NCBI GenBank assembly: GCA_003156495.1
Contig: PMHC01000083.1
Location: 1 to 44,595, forward strand
Reading direction: 5' to 3'
DNA: 44,595 nt
Source: Acidobacteriaceae bacterium
Lineage (GTDB): Bacteria; Acidobacteriota; Terriglobia; Terriglobales; Acidobacteriaceae
In this document: piece by piece, positions 8,276 through 17,179 of the stretch
Position numbering within the stretch: the stretch's first letter is position 1
How the letters are laid out: each line of letters opens with the position of its first letter
Made by a program: the position numbers and the translations under genes
Notes under the pieces: model-generated
What the model saw: only the letters and a program-made list of their open reading frames with translations
The model's database searches: none
Told to the model about the DNA's origin: nothing

Positions 8276-11200
8276 CGGCGCCTCCGGAATTATCGGCGTA
8301 GCTGGAGTTGATGGCGCTGCGCAGAACGTGTTTATTGGCCATCAACCATTGCGCACCGCTCTTGGCATCGATCGCGTGGATGTGCAGATCGCCACCCCAA
8401 CTCGATTGCGATTGAACCGGCAACTTGGAACTATCGGCCGAGCTTTCGATTGCGCGAGTGATGCGCTCGTTCTGATCGGAAGGCATGATCCGTTCACCTG
8501 CATGGATCACCGCCATGCCGGTGTGCGGAATAGAATCGGCGCCCACATTGAATTGCGCAGCGCCACCCGTGTAATTACTGCGGCCGCCGCGCTCTTCTCC
8601 CGTTAGGCGACCTTCGGCCTGCTTGATTTCTTTTTGTACATGGCTGTAGTAACCGGCGCCCGCCCCACCCATTTTTTTGAGCGTCTGATGCGCTTCGGTG
8701 TCCAGGCCCTGCAGGTCGCTGTAGGCCGACAAATAATTCGTCTGGCCGGTTTGATACGACTGCGTCGTTTCGGTGATGCGCGGCTGTACTGTCTTTTTGT
8801 CGTACTCTTCGGCTTTTGCTTTACCGCCAAAGCCAATCGCGCCAAGTACCGCGCCGCCCGCTGCGCCAATCGCCCCGCCAATCGGTCCGCCCAGAGACAT
8901 TCCCAATTGCATCCCGCTCATTGCGCCACTCAAAGTGCCGCCTACGCCGCCATTGCTTTCGTAAGCGCTGTAGAGGCCCGTTGCGCCGCCCGCAGCGCCA
9001 GCGACATTCGATGAAAAACCACCACCCTCCAACATGCCTTTGCCAGAAGCGCTGGGCGAATGAGCCATCTGATTCACATCGAAGTTTTTGGTTTGTTCAA
9101 GAGGAATCGAACCGCTATCAGATGTTGCTGGAGAACTCTGAGTGCTCAAAAAACTCCCGGACGAACCGGCAGTTTTGCCGCCGCCAAAGATGGAAGCAGC
9201 CTGTCTGGTCAGCCCGATGCCTTGTTGCCCGATGCTCATGCTGCGCTGCACGGCTGAAGTCGTGCTGCCGGAGGCGATTTGAGGGGCGGCCGTGCTGCCA
9301 GAGGAAATCCGGGCCACGGCGGTGGAAGCGGACTCGCCAGAGCCGCCGCTGGATACAATTCCGGCGACCGGAGCGTTGAACACAGCTTCGGGGGAAGATG
9401 TGCTTACCGGAATGCCGGCTGTTCCCAACGCCGCAGCGGGCGTACGCGCAGCACCGCCAAGCGCGATGCTGGCCGAGCCAACATTGATCTGCGCCGTACC
9501 TACCGAAAGCGACTGCGGACCGGCAACGATCGCCGCTTTTGGCGTCGATCTGTCTTCATGACCCCGCGAAGTTCCGGCAATGTGATCGAAGAAGCCGTTG
9601 CCGGTCCAGTTGTCCATGCCGGAGATTTTCTTGCCGCCAAAGCGATTTTGCGTGCGCTGCATGAGCGATGCGGCCATCTCGCCGGCGGCCTTGTCGCCCA
9701 TTTCCTTGAGAGCGCCCGTAGGATTTTGGAAGAAGCGCGAGAATTCTCCAGCCATCTTCTCCCGCGCCTGGCGGGCGGCCTCAACCATTTCCGCATCGCG
9801 AAGCTGTGCGGCGGCCTGAACCCGGCGGTTGTAATCGTCTTCGCTGATTTCCTGCTGTTTCAGTTCTTCCTGAAATTTGCTGAATCGCTGCTCGTACTCG
9901 GTTTCGATTGCGGCCGTTTGTTGCTTTTCTGCGTTGAGATATTTGGCGCGAGCCTGTGCTTCCAACTCGTCGGTCTCCTGCGCGTTTTTACGCCGGAGAT
10001 CATCGCTTTGCTGATTCGTGCCAGCGTCGATCGCCGAGCGGCCACGCGACAATTGAGCAACACCGGCCTGGTAGAGATCTTCGCCGCCAGGCGCCTGGCG
10101 GTTGACTTGACCGTAGACTTCGTCAAATTTCTTTTGGAGATCCGCAAGCTGCTTTTCGCCTTCGGCACGGATGCGTGCGAAGCCTGCGACCTGCTTATCG
10201 GCGGAATTCTCAGCTAACGAGTCAATTTGTTCGGTAAATTGACGCTGCTGTTCGGCGAGTTCGTTTCCCAGGCGCATTCGCTCGGCAGCGACGCGATCGT
10301 TCTTGGTTTCCTGACCCAGATTTTTGTCTGAATTAATATCCGCGATGGCCAGATCGCTCGCGGCTTGCGAACGCCCCATGCCGCGGAAACCGACCAGCGC
10401 GGCCTGCCCAAAGAGCTTTTCGGTCTCGCGCTTTTCGTCTTCCAACCGTTTCATCTCTTCGGCATGGAATTTCTGGCGGATAAGGTTGGCCGCCTGAGCG
10501 CGGTTGATGGCCTTGTATTTCAGATCCTCGATTGCATCGGCTTCTTGCTGGTGGTAGAGCTTTTCCCCCTGCAAACCGGCTTCAAGCGCTTGGTGCCGCA
10601 TCTGCATAAGTTCCTGCGTAGCCTGGCGCCCAGCCTGAATTTGTTGCGCCTGAAATTCCGCGTCAGCGTGCAGATGCGCCTGATCGGCTTCCGCTTTTCC
10701 GGTATTGGCGTCGGGCCATGGAATCGGCTGAATGTATCCAGGTTCGCCGGGCTTTTTATCTTGGGGACGATGCGTAATTTCCGCTTCGGCGCGCTGCTGC
10801 TCAACGGCGTAACGCTGCTTTTCTCGTGCTTCATCGTATGCTTCCTGACGAGCGCGACGCTCTTTAGCAATTCCGATGAGGCCGGCTTCAGCAATGGCAG
10901 CTTTGTCGTGAATCTCCTGCAGATTCTCTTCGTGCTCTTTGCCACGCTTATCCTGCGCAATTTTGTCCGTTTCTCCTTGCAGTCCTTGTCTATATTTTTC
11001 ATCTTTTACAGAGTAGTAATCGAAACCAGATCCCAAGAGAAACGACGCCGCAAAATTGCCGGTACCGGAAAAATTCGCCTTTTTGGCTTCGAGTTGCGCG
11101 AGCTGGTGGTTGGCCTCCGTCAATCCTGCATTCAGCTCGTTCAAACCCGCATGTTCGTAAAAGTTCTCCGAGGCCGCCTTTGCCGCCTCGCTGTTATAGC

Positions 11201-11600
11201 GTTTCATCGCGCCGTCGACGTCGATGAACTTCTCGTAGAATTTTTTGATGCCGGCAATCGCCTCGGTGAAGATCATCGCGCCAATCTGAATGGCGCCTAA
11301 GCCGATCATGACGGTTGAAAGCGCGCGTAACGCAGTCTGGGCTACCGCGCTTCCCGCAATGATTTTTTGGAATGCGCGCGGCATACGAATACCCAATTCT
11401 TCTGTCAGGAGGCGAACTTGCTCACGAGATTCATTGGCGCCTTTGCCAATCCCCTCCATCCCTTCGCGCACTTTGCGGCCGCTGCCGACGCCGGCATTCC
11501 CAAGCCGATCTAGATTGCCCGTCACATCCTGAATCACCTTGCCGGAATTCACGTCGGTAACCTGAATCCGGATCTCGACCGCTGAGGAGCTTACCGCCAT
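8268..11600 (-). CDS. Tape measure protein
   Basis: At 1110 residues this is the longest protein of the window, as expected for a tape measure, whose length sets tail length. Residues 1-130 form an N-terminal domain with a hydrophobic segment, followed by a long charged coiled-coil region (about 140-650) rich in Glu, Lys, Gln and Ala, then a Gly/Ala/Ser-rich part with predicted membrane-active helices (about 890-950, GGxxG repeats). A conserved ending resembling Mu-like tape measures contains HTGMAVIHAGERIMP. The gene lies between the tail assembly proteins and the distal tail gene. AAGGAG lies upstream of the ATG. Noncontractile tails of the lambda/B3 type have this gene order. Confidence 0.9.
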   Translation of the reverse strand: MAVSSSAVEIRIQVTDVNSGKVIQDVTGNLDRLGNAGVGSGRKVREGMEGIGKGANESREQVRLLTEELGIRMPRAFQKIIAGSAVAQTALRALSTVMIGLGAIQIGAMIFTEAIAGIKKFYEKFIDVDGAMKRYNSEAAKAASENFYEHAGLNELNAGLTEANHQLAQLEAKKANFSGTGNFAASFLLGSGFDYYSVKDEKYRQGLQGETDKIAQDKRGKEHEENLQEIHDKAAIAEAGLIGIAKERRARQEAYDEAREKQRYAVEQQRAEAEITHRPQDKKPGEPGYIQPIPWPDANTGKAEADQAHLHADAEFQAQQIQAGRQATQELMQMRHQALEAGLQGEKLYHQQEADAIEDLKYKAINRAQAANLIRQKFHAEEMKRLEDEKRETEKLFGQAALVGFRGMGRSQAASDLAIADINSDKNLGQETKNDRVAAERMRLGNELAEQQRQFTEQIDSLAENSADKQVAGFARIRAEGEKQLADLQKKFDEVYGQVNRQAPGGEDLYQAGVAQLSRGRSAIDAGTNQQSDDLRRKNAQETDELEAQARAKYLNAEKQQTAAIETEYEQRFSKFQEELKQQEISEDDYNRRVQAAAQLRDAEMVEAARQAREKMAGEFSRFFQNPTGALKEMGDKAAGEMAASLMQRTQNRFGGKKISGMDNWTGNGFFDHIAGTSRGHEDRSTPKAAIVAGPQSLSVGTAQINVGSASIALGGAARTPAAALGTAGIPVSTSSPEAVFNAPVAGIVSSGGSGESASTAVARISSGSTAAPQIASGSTTSAVQRSMSIGQQGIGLTRQAASIFGGGKTAGSSGSFLSTQSSPATSDSGSIPLEQTKNFDVNQMAHSPSASGKGMLEGGGFSSNVAGAAGGATGLYSAYESNGGVGGTLSGAMSGMQLGMSLGGPIGGAIGAAGGAVLGAIGFGGKAKAEEYDKKTVQPRITETTQSYQTGQTNYLSAYSDLQGLDTEAHQTLKKMGGAGAGYYSHVQKEIKQAEGRLTGEERGGRSNYTGGAAQFNVGADSIPHTGMAVIHAGERIMPSDQNERITRAIESSADSSKLPVQSQSSWGGDLHIHAIDAKSGAQWLMANKHVLRSAINSSYADNSGGADA

Positions 11601-11603
11601 GTT

Positions 11604-12011
11604 TTATTTAGCTCCTTTCCGTCTGAACTTGGCGCCGCAAGCCGAGCACTCTTGTCCGTAACGATTGCGTTGCCGTGCCCCGCAGGCCGAGCACGGTGGA
11701 TGCGCGAAATTGAAATCGGCGCGGGCGCGATCGAGTGCGACCAGACCCGCTGCCTCTTGCATCGAAAGCTCGGCCGGCGAGAACGCAATGCCGGCTTTGC
11801 GCCTGTCTTCGAGCCAAAGCAAATGGTTGGCCCAGGTGTAATAGCCCGGAGAAAGCGTGCGCTTGGGAATCTGCTGCAACAATCGCCGCTTGGTCTCCGG
11901 ATTGGCTCCGGCCGTCTCGCGCTCAATTTGCACGCGCGCGAAATCCTGCTCAAAGATTTCATTGAGCGCGAGAACCATGCCGTCCTGGTCGCGGGCCGGA
12001 TCAAAGCTCAC
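11604..12011 (-). CDS. Tail assembly protein with C-terminal zinc ribbon
   Basis: A 135-residue protein placed just before the tape measure, where tail assembly chaperones are encoded. The body is helical and the C-terminus (about 107-130) has two CxxC pairs, CSACGARQRNRYGQECSACG, a zinc-ribbon that is uncommon for this position. The GTG start overlaps the stop of the upstream gene (GTGA) with a GAGGAG ribosome site in the preceding gene. In many siphophages the second assembly protein is made by ribosomal frameshifting; here it has its own start, so no frameshift is needed. Function is inferred from position. Confidence 0.6.
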   Translation of the reverse strand: MSFDPARDQDGMVLALNEIFEQDFARVQIERETAGANPETKRRLLQQIPKRTLSPGYYTWANHLLWLEDRRKAGIAFSPAELSMQEAAGLVALDRARADFNFAHPPCSACGARQRNRYGQECSACGAKFRRKGAK

Positions 12012-12739
12012 TTCTCCTCAGCCAACTCGGGCAGCGCGGGAGCGAAGAGCTGTTCGGCCGCCGCCACCTTGTGATAGCTATCCATCGAGCTGATGATGGA
12101 AGCGCGATCAGTCGGCTCATCGCTGCCAACCGCATAGCCTTCCGTACTCTCGATCAGTTCGTCGTAGAGGTCGATCAACGTAGACTGCGCACCCAGCCAC
12201 TGCGTTTTGCTGGTGCGGGAGCCGCCCACAATCATCGAGCGGCTTATGGCGCGCTGGTAGCGTCGCTGGTGTTCGGCCGTAGGCGTGTGGAATAAATGCC
12301 GCAGGCCGCTGTACTCCTGCATAGCGCCGGATGCGTCAGCGCCCCAGCGGGCGCGTAGAACGACCGTTTCGCTGCCAAGCTGAATAGGAGCATCGTCGGT
12401 ATCTGCATCGCGTGATACAGCCACCAGTGCATCGGCAACGGCCAGCCGATGGCTCATCGGCAAAAGTTGTTGCCAGTGCTCGCGCGCAGTCACGGAGGCG
12501 TTATCGCCGGTGACGTAGCCCGTGGCGTCGATCAACGCGGTTTCTGCCAACTCCAGGCGGGCAGAACGCGCGTCGTACACCTCGATGAGCTTGCCCTGCT
12601 GGTTTTCGCTGGTTGAAACGATGCCGTCGAAGTAGCGCAACCATTGCGCTTTGGTGATGACACCTACGGTGAGCGTGTATTTGGTTCCGCGATCCGTAAT
12701 CGGGATAATGCGCGGCTTGTCAAGATCAATAACTGACAT
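12008..12739 (-). CDS. Tail assembly protein (chaperone-like), hypothetical
   Basis: A 243-residue protein encoded between the tail tube and tape measure genes. It starts with a beta-rich segment (ITDRGTKYTLTVGVITKAQW) and continues as an alpha-helical, acidic protein, a layout compatible with tail assembly chaperones. The ATG has a good ribosome site (GGAAGG, 5 bases away), but that site can pair with an upstream complementary nonamer; see the leader structure at 12740-12865. It overlaps the next gene by 4 bp. The name is inferred from gene order; no diagnostic motif was seen. Confidence 0.55.
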   Translation of the reverse strand: MSVIDLDKPRIIPITDRGTKYTLTVGVITKAQWLRYFDGIVSTSENQQGKLIEVYDARSARLELAETALIDATGYVTGDNASVTAREHWQQLLPMSHRLAVADALVAVSRDADTDDAPIQLGSETVVLRARWGADASGAMQEYSGLRHLFHTPTAEHQRRYQRAISRSMIVGGSRTSKTQWLGAQSTLIDLYDELIESTEGYAVGSDEPTDRASIISSMDSYHKVAAAEQLFAPALPELAEEK

Positions 12740-12865
12740 AGAGTCCTTCCTTTGAATTGTTTGGATTTCCCCACGGCGGGGAGAGAGAGGAGTGAAGGAC
12801 TCCGTACAGCTTGAGATCCGCGTAGCCGATTGCGAATCTCAGGCCCGGCGAAGCGGTGCCGGGCC
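12740..12865 (-). promoter_or_regulatory. Structured leader with sequestered ribosome site before tail assembly gene
   Basis: The gap between the tail tube gene and the tail assembly gene holds four inverted repeats. In message order: GGCCCGGC/GCCGGGCC (12858-12865 with 12842-12849, 8-nt loop), TGAGAT/ATCTCA (12812-12841), GAGTCCTTC/GAAGGACTC (12794-12802 with 12741-12749), and CCCC/GGGG nested inside (12769-12781). The last nonamer contains the ribosome site of the gene starting at 12739. A competing local hairpin GGAGT/ACTCC uses part of the same upstream arm. Confidence 0.65.
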
Positions 12866-12879
12866 GAGAGAGGCGATGC

Positions 12880-13899
12880 TTAGGCGGCCACCAGATAGGC
12901 GGCAACGTCGTTGACGACCGAGACCGAAACCGGGGCTACGCCCGCAGCCTGGTAGCAGGTAGTTTCATCGGCTTCGATCTGCCATATCACCATCTCGCCG
13001 TCGAAGCCGAGCTTGGTGGTCTTCAGGTGTGTTTCTGGAATCGAGATCTGCAACTGCGCATCAGACGCGGTTGGTACGTTCAGCGTGAATACGCACGCCG
13101 TATCGGCCAGGAACAGGCTGTAGATGTCGTCGGTATCCTTGGCCGCGATCGTTGTTGAGATCGAGAACTTCGGATTGCCTTTACGAACGAACAGGCCATA
13201 GAGGCCACCGCCAGGACCACGGTGCACGGTGAGCTGATTCTCGGCCTTGAAGGTCGTGTTCATGTGGCGTCCGGTGAAAGTGGTTCCCGCTCCTACGGCT
13301 CCGAAGGCCAAAACAGCATCCGAGTTCAGCAAATAAGTCTCGGACGGCGCTGCGGGCAGCGAAGAGCCGAGCGCGCCCGAAGTCTGAATGCCGGTGCCCA
13401 TCATCGACATTTCGGCCATAATTGCGCCGATGTCGTTGATGGTCAGCGTGAGATCGTTCACGCACATGTCGGGGCACTTGTACTTCACGTCGGCCGTGTC
13501 TTCGCAGTAGATCGTTGTCGGTACGGCCGTGCGCGTGCTCTCGTCGAAGGAGAAAACGTGTGTGTATGGCGCAGCGGCCCCCGTCACTGTCTCTTTGCCC
13601 ATCAGGAAAGCGAACATCCAGCCGGCGAGCCAGGGGGAGAGCTCCGCCTTGAAGCCGCTGAAATCGGTATCAAAACTGGTGATCTGGCCGTTGGTGGCAA
13701 ACGACGTACCCTTGCCGGCATAGGATTGATCGGTGCGCCGGCCAGGCTTCCGGTCAACAATTGCCGCCCCGTCAAAACGCTGACGGTAGGTGAGAGCTGC
13801 ATCGGCCAGTGCGGTATTCCACGCCGTCTGCTTGTTTGCGCTCAGCAACAGGTTGCGTAGAAACTTTGGCTGCGATTCGAAGTTGTACGGTCCCGCCAT
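12880..13899 (-). CDS. Tail tube protein (siphovirus type)
   Basis: A 339-residue protein lying upstream of the tail assembly and tape measure genes. The sequence resembles the phage tail tube family found in B3/D3112-like and GTA-like tails: RQRFDGAAIVDRKPGRRTDQSYAGKG near the N-terminus describes the conserved beta-barrel entry, then long beta-rich segments with LTLTINDIGAIMAEMSMMGTG. No tail sheath gene lies next to it, so the tail is noncontractile. Start ATG at 13899 has GGAG upstream and is 1 bp after the previous gene. Identification rests on order and overall pattern. Confidence 0.7.
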   Translation of the reverse strand: MAGPYNFESQPKFLRNLLLSANKQTAWNTALADAALTYRQRFDGAAIVDRKPGRRTDQSYAGKGTSFATNGQITSFDTDFSGFKAELSPWLAGWMFAFLMGKETVTGAAAPYTHVFSFDESTRTAVPTTIYCEDTADVKYKCPDMCVNDLTLTINDIGAIMAEMSMMGTGIQTSGALGSSLPAAPSETYLLNSDAVLAFGAVGAGTTFTGRHMNTTFKAENQLTVHRGPGGGLYGLFVRKGNPKFSISTTIAAKDTDDIYSLFLADTACVFTLNVPTASDAQLQISIPETHLKTTKLGFDGEMVIWQIEADETTCYQAAGVAPVSVSVVNDVAAYLVAA

Positions 13900-13900
13900 G

Positions 13901-14176
13901 TTATTTGGCTCCTTTTTGCTTGGCTTCGTCCGGCTGTGCGATTAGCTTGGCTTTATCCGGCTGCGCGGCGTCGGCCACTACTTGGAAGATTGGCGTGCCT
14001 TGATGCTTTTCAAGCGAGAGAACGCGCGCCCACTCGCTCGTCAGCACGCGCTCGGAAGCGCCGGGCTGAAACAGATAGCTGAAATGCAGAGTGGTGATGC
14101 GCAGCGCACCGTTAGCGCCGGCCATAGCTGCGCCTTCCTTGCTCAATTCGATATTTACGAAATCCGATTGCACCAT
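13901..14176 (-). CDS. Small virion protein, Mu gp38-like position
   Basis: A 91-residue protein between the gp37-like protein and the tail tube protein. In Mu a small protein of unknown function (gp38) occupies this place. The N-terminal two-thirds reads like a small beta protein (GALRITTLHFSYLFQPG), and the last 25 residues are Lys/Ala/Asp-rich. It is tightly packed with its neighbours (9 bp and 1 bp gaps). No motif that would give a specific role was seen. Confidence 0.6.
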   Translation of the reverse strand: MVQSDFVNIELSKEGAAMAGANGALRITTLHFSYLFQPGASERVLTSEWARVLSLEKHQGTPIFQVVADAAQPDKAKLIAQPDEAKQKGAK

Positions 14177-14185
14177 CGCCAGCTC

Positions 14186-14671
14186 CTATCCGTTCGCGCC
14201 ACTGAATTGCGCGATCGCTTCCACGCCGAATACGACCGAATAGAGCTGATCCACAGGCCCTTCGTCCGTATCGACCAGCCGGACCGCAACCAACGTGATC
14301 GGCATCGTTTTGCTTCCATCCGCCAGCGTCAGCCGGGCTCCGGCGATCTGATCCTGCACCGTGGCCACCAGCACCAATGTCTGGCGCCGCTGATCGGTTT
14401 TGCTGCGTAAAGACGACTCAAAGCAGAGCAGCTCAAATTGCTGCTTTGGCTGATAGGTCAGCCGCTTGTTGTCATGCAGTGGATCGTAATCGGCACCTAA
14501 ATACCTCACACGGATGCATGGAGGCCGCAATGTGAGCTGCCCATCAGCGTTGAAATCAGCGTCGCCGAGCGACTCAACCTGAACTTTCGATCCATAAGCC
14601 GACGGCAGCACGTCGAGCAGCAAAGCGATCAGCGCTTTCTCGACATAATCGATGCGGAAGGTGGAACTCAC
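14186..14671 (-). CDS. Mu gp37-like protein (DUF1834-like)
   Basis: A 161-residue protein that begins 4 bp inside the end of the G-like gene. Position and pattern fit the Mu gp37 family (DUF1834): a short helical N-terminus (VEKALIALLLDVLP), a central RVRYLGADYDPLHDNKRLTY region and a beta-rich C-terminal half. Members act at the head-tail junction or tail terminator. It is the last gene of the head-tail joining group before the tail tube gene. Confidence 0.7.
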   Translation of the reverse strand: MSSTFRIDYVEKALIALLLDVLPSAYGSKVQVESLGDADFNADGQLTLRPPCIRVRYLGADYDPLHDNKRLTYQPKQQFELLCFESSLRSKTDQRRQTLVLVATVQDQIAGARLTLADGSKTMPITLVAVRLVDTDEGPVDQLYSVVFGVEAIAQFSGANG

Positions 14672-15318
14672 TGCCCACCTCCCAGCGCGGCTTGTGCCCG
14701 CGCCTTGGCCACATACCTTTCGGCAATCCCCTTGATGCGCGCAGGATCTTCTGGCCGAAAAACCAGATAGGGCCGCGGCGGAATGTTCTGGTGGCGGCGG
14801 TGCGCGCCAACAACCACTCGGCGCGCATTGCGCGGTCCCTGGATGCGGCGCCGGCCGGCGTGGGGCAGATGACCTGTCCCCAGTTCGGCCGACAAGCGGG
14901 AATAGCTGAAACCGCCTACATTAACCACCGCCTCCGATTCGGCCTTTGTCTGCGGGCCAATCGCCACACCGCGATCGCGCGAGCCGAATTGATGTACCGC
15001 GGCATAAACCAAGTTCGTGCCGATAATCACTTCGCCCGGTTTCCGCTGATAGACGCTAATCGAATTCAGCAATCGACTGCTGCGGATCAGCAATTTGTGG
15101 CCACGCCCGTAGATTTTGGGATTGCTCTTGATGGTTGAGGCGGCCAGCGGAACCCACGATCCCGAAGGCGAGCCCTGTTCGCGGAAGGTACGACGCACAG
15201 ACACGAGCTGCGACATGCCGATTTCCTTCATCAGCTCGGCATTCTGATCCAGCGAAAGCGCGAACCGGCGCAGGCCGACCACGACTTTGCCATCATCGAC
15301 TTGGACGAAATCTCCCAC
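14668..15318 (-). CDS. Virion morphogenesis protein, Mu G-like
   Basis: A 216-residue protein of the phage virion morphogenesis family (Mu protein G, related to P2 tail-completion protein S). Typical features are the basic, neck-protein-like core with FREQGSPSGSWVPLAASTIK, LIRSSRLLNSISV, YAAVHQFGS and a C-terminal IPPRPYLVF. It should act at tail completion or head-tail joining. It starts on the last base of the gp36-like stop region and overlaps the gp37-like gene by 4 bp. Middle residues 140-180 are Arg/His-rich and look like an insertion compared with shorter relatives. Confidence 0.85.
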   Translation of the reverse strand: MGDFVQVDDGKVVVGLRRFALSLDQNAELMKEIGMSQLVSVRRTFREQGSPSGSWVPLAASTIKSNPKIYGRGHKLLIRSSRLLNSISVYQRKPGEVIIGTNLVYAAVHQFGSRDRGVAIGPQTKAESEAVVNVGGFSYSRLSAELGTGHLPHAGRRRIQGPRNARRVVVGAHRRHQNIPPRPYLVFRPEDPARIKGIAERYVAKARAQAALGGGQ

Positions 15319-15785
15319 TAAACAAATCCCTCGATCTGCGAATCGCTGAAGCGCAGATTGCGATCCTTATCGGAAAGCTCCGGCCCGGCGATCGAAGATT
15401 GCGTTGCCGAAGAACTTGCAGGTTGATCGAGCGAAGCCTTCGACGTGGCGATGTCCTTCAAAAATGCGATCGCCTGGCTATAACGCTCTTGCGCCGTTTC
15501 GTTCGTCGGCGTCTCGCGCCGGCGCGTGAAGAGGATGTAGATCGCGATGTCGAGCGTCAGTGATTTCACATCCTCGGACGCTTGCAACGGCGTGACGTAC
15601 CGCGCGCGGCAATAGCTTTCAATACGCCCCGACGCTTCGTCGAGCGCCTTGCCAGTGATCGAGGCCACGATTTTTTTGCCGGCGTCCGAGGTCGGATCAA
15701 CGTCGGGATCGTCGATCGTCAACTCGTTCAGATCTTTCTGCGACATGCGCAGAGGGACCAAGTCGTCTTGGGTCGCGTAGGCCAC
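15318..15785 (-). CDS. Mu gp36-like head-tail connector protein (DUF1320)
   Basis: A 155-residue protein starting MAYATQDDLVPL, typical of the DUF1320/gp36 family, with the helical core ALDEASGRIESYCRARYVTPL and LDIAIYILFTRR. Members are thought to form the head-tail adaptor under the portal. The start is GTG at 15785, next to the stop of the preceding small gene. The C-terminal 30 residues vary between phages. Order capsid - small protein - gp36 - G - gp37 is exactly that of Mu-like phages. Confidence 0.85.
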   Translation of the reverse strand: MAYATQDDLVPLRMSQKDLNELTIDDPDVDPTSDAGKKIVASITGKALDEASGRIESYCRARYVTPLQASEDVKSLTLDIAIYILFTRRRETPTNETAQERYSQAIAFLKDIATSKASLDQPASSSATQSSIAGPELSDKDRNLRFSDSQIEGFV

Positions 15786-15965
15786 TTACTTCGCGGACTC
15801 CACAAACGGCTTGACGGTGCCTTTCGGCAGCGCTTTGACTTCGTCGTCAGTCAGCTCGATCTTGGCGCCGGCGGTATAGTGCTTGCCGTCGTGCCGCAGA
15901 TTGCCCACCGCGACATACGTGCGCGTTTTTACAGCCTTTGTCTCTTCCTTTTGATTCGCACTCAT
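15786..15965 (-). CDS. Small protein after the capsid gene
   Basis: A 59-residue protein with a compact beta fold pattern (YVAVGNLRHDGKHYTAGAKIELTDDEVKALPKG is its core, here abbreviated by its ends YVAVG and LPKG). Small proteins of this type, often annotated as DUF7210-like, lie between capsid and gp36 genes in many Mu-like phages. The start at 15965 is preferred because GGAG lies 9 bases upstream; for the in-frame ATG at 15974 the same GGAG would touch the start codon. Function unknown. Confidence 0.65.
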   Translation of the reverse strand: MSANQKEETKAVKTRTYVAVGNLRHDGKHYTAGAKIELTDDEVKALPKGTVKPFVESAK

Positions 15966-15997
15966 CGATTTCATCTCCTTCAGATTGATGCCGCCAA

Positions 15998-16026
15998 CGG
16001 GGCGGCACCGACTAACCTCCGCCCCG
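15998..16026 (-). terminator. Stable hairpin after major capsid gene
   Basis: CGGGGCGG (15998-16005) and CCGCCCCG (16019-16026) form a perfect 8-bp stem with a 13-nt loop, 34 bp after the capsid stop codon in the direction of transcription. There is no T-run behind it. It may be a partial terminator or a 3' stabiliser that keeps capsid message abundant relative to downstream genes. Confidence 0.5.
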
Positions 16027-16059
16027 TTTTGCTCTCGTGTTTACTGCTCGTGTTTTGGT

Positions 16060-17109
16060 TTATCCCTCAATATCGCCGGCCACGGTGCCCATCGTCGGCG
16101 TGGCCACGGCGTTCAGAATCGGAATCGCCGTTTCCGTCGCTGTCACTTCGAGGCCGTAGTACCAGTCGATCGACTCCCAGGTCGCCTTGGAATCGCGGTA
16201 AGGATCGGGAAACTCGATCACGCCATAGCCATCGACGGTGTTCGGAGGCGGCGCAATCGTGTTGCCCTGGCCATCGGTGCCACCGGACCAGACAAAGGTC
16301 TTGACGCAACTAATGTCGTCCATTGTGGGCGCGGCTTGCGCATAGGCAAGCAGCGCATTGTTGCCCCAGACCCAGCTCGCCGTATTCGCCTTGTCGAGCA
16401 TGATTGCGCTGGCCTTCACCACGGGAACTCCGAAGACGCTCGAAAGCATCTCCATCGTGATAAGTCCGCCCGAGTTCGTGTACTTGAAGCGGTCGATAAT
16501 GTCGGGGTGGTTCACCAATGCGGTGGCGACAGGATCGGAGAGCAGGAGCGTCATCTGGTTATCCTGCACGCCAGACTGCCGCAGAAGAGCCTTATAACCC
16601 TCCATCACCTTGATCGGATGCGAGCCGTCGCTGCCCGTGTTCGGCGTCGTCGGATACGAATCCCACGTAGAAGTGCCCGAAAGCGTGACACCATTCGGGA
16701 AGTTAGCCGTGCTCAGCATGAGCTTGGCGATTTCGACCTCGCGTGCGAGCAGGATCTGATCCGTTAGTTGCTGTACGAGTTGCTTCTTGGTGGAAAAGCC
16801 CAATCCCAGGCCGTAAGCCTCGGACTCTTCGGGAACCTTGCCCGACAGCGCGTGCGACTTGCACATGTACGGCGAAACGGAATAGCTACGCCGCACAGTG
16901 GTCGGCCGATCGCCGGGAGCGCGCTGTGTCGAACCAGGCACACGCCAGTTGTCGCGGTTCCAAACCACGTATTGGTAGCTCTGACGAGCCACAGGCACGC
17001 GCGGCGCGAAACGATCGCCCACGAGCGCATTGTTGCGGAATTCCTTGGCGAAGTTGCTCAACGCAACATTCAAGGTTCCGACCGGCATGTTTCCTACATA
17101 GCCGCCCAT
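16060..17109 (-). CDS. Major capsid protein
   Basis: A 349-residue protein in the position of the major head subunit, behind the protease/scaffold and decoration genes. It has the pattern of HK97-fold capsids of the phage major capsid protein E or Mu-like type: an N-terminal arm, a region DRFAPRVPVARQSYQYVVWNR, a long spine helix around QLVQQLTDQILLAREVEIAKL, and P-domain strands such as MTLLLSDPVATALVNHPDI. It forms the icosahedral shell. A CCTCC-type ribosome site (AGGAG) lies before the ATG. The family is moderately sure, the role strongly supported by context. Confidence 0.85.
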   Translation of the reverse strand: MGGYVGNMPVGTLNVALSNFAKEFRNNALVGDRFAPRVPVARQSYQYVVWNRDNWRVPGSTQRAPGDRPTTVRRSYSVSPYMCKSHALSGKVPEESEAYGLGLGFSTKKQLVQQLTDQILLAREVEIAKLMLSTANFPNGVTLSGTSTWDSYPTTPNTGSDGSHPIKVMEGYKALLRQSGVQDNQMTLLLSDPVATALVNHPDIIDRFKYTNSGGLITMEMLSSVFGVPVVKASAIMLDKANTASWVWGNNALLAYAQAAPTMDDISCVKTFVWSGGTDGQGNTIAPPPNTVDGYGVIEFPDPYRDSKATWESIDWYYGLEVTATETAIPILNAVATPTMGTVAGDIEG

Positions 17110-17179
17110 TTAACTTTTCCTCCTGCCCTCGCGGGACAAAATCGCTCACACCACACAAAATGCCAGTACCGACGGCGCG

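Noticed and set aside
12880..13899. Contractile tail sheath and tube pair as in Mu
   Set aside because: Only one tube-like gene is present and no sheath or baseplate wedge genes follow; the genes after the tape measure are of siphophage type.
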